From: Puniceicoccales bacterium
GTDB taxonomy: Bacteria; Verrucomicrobiota; Verrucomicrobiia; Opitutales; UBA953
DNA: 64,000 nt
Reading direction: 5' to 3'
NCBI GenBank assembly: GCA_031256995.1
Contig: JAIRPL010000037.1
Coordinates: 19,200-83,199, forward strand
Position 1 is the first letter of the stretch. The number at the start of each line of letters is the position of its first letter. Shown in pieces: positions 62,060-64,000 of this stretch. The notes beneath the pieces are model-generated. The model had not been told where the DNA came from and did no database searches. It was given only the letters and a program-made list of their open reading frames with translations. The position numbers and the translations under genes were made by a program.

Positions 62060-63680
62060 TCCGGACGACGTTTTCTTCTCCTGAAGTCGCGTGTTTCCAT
62101 GCGGTTTCTGGCGCGGAGTTTGGCCTTCTTGAGAAGGATGACGACAAGGCACTAAGGGGTGTCAATTTCGTCCCAAGCCAGGCAGTTTTTGGAACAAGGG
62201 TGCCACCCGCCCTCTTTTTGCGCGCCAGCGGCGTTTTTTCAGGGGGGGTGCCGGTTTCGGGCGCGGGAACTTCCACGGCCTTGGGGGTGGATGGGGCTGT
62301 TTCCACGGCATCCGGGCGCCCAACCGCCCTCTTTTTGGCCGGATTGCGCGCCGCCGACGGGGATTTTCCCGCCTTGGAGGCCTTCTTTTTGTTTTTTTGT
62401 TTTTCGGGCGAAGAAAGTTCTTGCACAGGGGGGGCGGAGGGGTTTGCCTCCATGACATCGGGGCGTACGGCATTTTTCGCCAACTCTACAACCGTCTCGA
62501 TGCCTCCCTTCGGGGAGGCTTTCTTTTTTTGCGGGACATCCATGTAGTTAAAGAAGACGCCGTCGGAAGAGACGACCGCGCGCACGCCGACGGCTCCATC
62601 CGCAAAGGTCTTCTCGTAGATCCTTGTTTTTTGACCAGGAGGACGCACTTGGATGACCGGAGTTGTGGTGCGGATCGCATCAAGGGCCGCCGGGAGGAAG
62701 GCTTTCCGGTACTCGCGGTCCTTTCCGGTTTTGTTGTCCAGGTGGCCAAGTCTCGTCGTGATCGTCATGCCGGTGGAATCCGCGAAGGTCTTGTTTGCCT
62801 CAACCACGTCCTCAAACTTCTCCCCTTCGCCGAGGGAGGGGAGAAGCTTGGTAATCCGCTCCCTCTCGCGGGCGCGGAGGGCTTCCTCCTGAAGTTTCTG
62901 GGGCGTCAGGACGATGACCCCGTTGGGGTGCTCCTTGCTGGGAGGGACAACCTTCAAGGCCCCGGCAAAGCGCTCCTTGAGCATGTCGATGGTCTCCTGT
63001 GTGACACCCCGGGCCGAGGCGGACATCTGCCACATGTTGTTCGTGTACGGCTTCTGGTTGCGCGGGAAGGTGAAACCCGGGCCGACAAGCCCGAGTTTCT
63101 CGGCCTCCTCGCGCGGAACCTCCTCCACGCCCATGCCGCTTCCAAAGTCAAAAGGCGGCCATGGGTTCCCGAATCGCGACAGGCGTGTCCAGACGGGGTC
63201 GTTTTTCAGCGCGATCATGCGCCCGCCCCGCACCTCCCCGCCGGCGGCCCGCCAGCGCGGCTCCCACTCCCGCTGGTTTCTGCGGGCCTCCACGCGGACA
63301 AGCTCCCAGGCGGGGAACTCGTCGAGGAGCTCCGGGTGCAGCGCCTCCATCTCGGCCCGGGCGGCGTTGCGCACGGACTCGATGGTGGTGTCATAAATAA
63401 GCTCCAGGCGGCTCGAGGAGGTGTGGTCCTTGAGCGACTCGCTGTCCCCCTCGGCGGCACCCAGCACGGCACGGGCCTCGGCGGTGAAGGCCGCCCGATC
63501 CATGAAGGCCTCGTCGGCGGGCATGGCGCGCTGGCCGGGAAACTCGCGCGACAACTTCCGCGTCCTCTTCGAGAACCACGGCGTCGCCGAATTGCAACGC
63601 GCAGCGCGCTGGCTCCTGCTGCGCCTCTCGTCCTTCGGCGGCAAAAGCGGTACATGCGGACGCGGCCGGGACAGCTTCAC
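61833..63680 (-). CDS. Phage minor head protein (Mu gpF-like) fragment, both ends altered
   Basis: The frame has 615 codons, but only about residues 53-500 look like one protein. From MPADEAFMDRAAF (ATG 63524) it has phage head-morphogenesis features: RLELIYDTTIESVRNAARAE, WEPRWRAAGGEV, GRMIALKNDPVW, FGNPWPPFDFGSGMGVEEV and FPRNQKPYTNNMWQ. The region near residues 330-400 (VIQVRPPGQKTRIYEKTFAD) weakly recalls nuclease-type C-terminal domains of such proteins. A Lys/Pro/Ala-rich tail follows. The first ~50 codons overlap the plus-strand methyltransferase-like frame and are atypical. The last ~75 codons are antisense to lpxB and are not a protein. Likely a remnant of a prophage inserted next to lpxB. 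No portal or terminase is recognised. Confidence 0.6.
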   Translation of the reverse strand: MKLSRPRPHVPLLPPKDERRSRSQRAARCNSATPWFSKRTRKLSREFPGQRAMPADEAFMDRAAFTAEARAVLGAAEGDSESLKDHTSSSRLELIYDTTIESVRNAARAEMEALHPELLDEFPAWELVRVEARRNQREWEPRWRAAGGEVRGGRMIALKNDPVWTRLSRFGNPWPPFDFGSGMGVEEVPREEAEKLGLVGPGFTFPRNQKPYTNNMWQMSASARGVTQETIDMLKERFAGALKVVPPSKEHPNGVIVLTPQKLQEEALRARERERITKLLPSLGEGEKFEDVVEANKTFADSTGMTITTRLGHLDNKTGKDREYRKAFLPAALDAIRTTTPVIQVRPPGQKTRIYEKTFADGAVGVRAVVSSDGVFFNYMDVPQKKKASPKGGIETVVELAKNAVRPDVMEANPSAPPVQELSSPEKQKNKKKASKAGKSPSAARNPAKKRAVGRPDAVETAPSTPKAVEVPAPETGTPPEKTPLARKKRAGGTLVPKTAWLGTKLTPLSALSSSFSRRPNSAPETAWKHATSGEENVVRIMADFREASPLESRLRMGARAIHGVPRHHSGPRGRSRGWQGKCGAARQGGRGRRRFAEIQAMRAGAAECWQCRGS

Positions 63681-64000
63681 CGGCTACGACCCCACCGTGC
63701 GAATTCCCCTCATCCGACGCCTTCGCCCTCCTTTAGCGCTTGCTCCGCAGACCTCCCGCGAGGCCTGTGCAGCCTCCCTGCGACTCCCCCGCAGCCAACT
63801 TTCCCAACCCTTTTCTTTTCGGCCTTTTAACCCTTTTCAGCCACTTCCCGTTGACGTCTCCGCCGACTATGAGGCGCACATCAGCGCCGTGATCGAGGTC
63901 ACCCGCCCGCTCCCCGACGGCACCCATCGCACCTTCTGGAAGCCCGTTGCCCCCCGCTTCGACCTTTGCATGTGCGAATGCTACCAGATCCTCCTCTCGG
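63523..64000 (+). pseudogene. Fragment resembling D12-class adenine DNA methyltransferase, fused to unrecognised sequence, open at window end
   Basis: The plus frame is open from 63397 to the window end without a stop, 159 codons from ATG 63523. Residues 1-65 (NSRDNFRVLFENHG, LQRAARWLLLRLSSFGGK, GYDPTVRIPLIRRL) match the central helical part of D12-class adenine methyltransferases such as phage Dam-like enzymes. The N-terminal AdoMet motif and the DPPY motif are absent, so it would be inactive. From about 63721 the sequence becomes Pro/Ser/Phe-rich and then reads VDVSADYEAHISAVIEVTRP and FDLCMCECYQILLS, which I cannot assign. Its first ~158 bases are antisense to the phage head frame. This suggests a breakpoint near 63520-63545. 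Confidence 0.5.

Noticed and set aside
62397..63830. Plus-strand 477-codon frame opposite the phage head protein
   Set aside because: Composition and lack of motifs are those of a shadow frame. The minus frame matches head morphogenesis proteins.

Overview
The window is GC-rich, Gram-negative, protein-coding DNA that fits the phylum Verrucomicrobiota, probably family Opitutaceae. This placement is an inference from gene content: a giant autotransporter built of passenger-associated repeats, a PEP-CTERM-sorted surface protein with chlamydial Pmp-like GGAI/NxA repeats, lipid A synthesis (lpxB), very large alpha-2-macroglobulins, and families typical of the PVC group. No rRNA or tRNA gene was seen to confirm it.

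Layout. (1) 1-14601 (+): the 3' part of a giant autotransporter, cut by the window edge. (2) 14602-19760: a repeat-rich stretch around a convergent PEP-CTERM/Pmp-like protein (15496-19020, -). Its 5' end contains an 11-G tract that throws the only well-formed start out of frame, so it looks like a phase-variable gene caught OFF. Both flanks carry copies of a hairpin repeat family. (3) 19760-29734 (-): four same-strand genes, a DUF4011-helicase-nuclease of the Hhe defence type, arginine decarboxylase, an orphan ABC ATPase and a RidA-like protein. (4) 29957-33024 (+): a membrane-anchored unknown, RNase III with an unusual Ala/Lys insert, and a HIT protein. (5) 33256-36525: a membrane-anchored M60-like metallopeptidase diverging from an ECF sigma factor plus a probable anti-sigma partner. 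(6) 36526-42284: the remnant of a C5 cytosine methyltransferase, an isolated nuoH, trmL, and uvrA converging on trmL. (7) 42563-56204 (+): two tandem paralogous alpha-2-macroglobulins of about 2250 residues, each with a CxEQ thioester motif. (8) 56419-62059 (+): mraY, a secreted unknown, PTS enzyme I and lpxB. (9) 61833-64000: rearranged phage material, with a Mu gpF-like head protein (-) abutting a fragment resembling a D12-class adenine methyltransferase (+).

Functional picture: most of the window concerns the cell envelope (surface display, protease trapping, peptidoglycan and lipid A precursors, envelope-stress style regulation). Defence and mobile material is interspersed: a helicase-nuclease, two methyltransferase remnants and a phage remnant. 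The most notable signals are the poly-G switch at the Pmp-like gene, the structured dispersed repeat family with a compensatory base change, the tandem macroglobulins and the scrambled phage junction.
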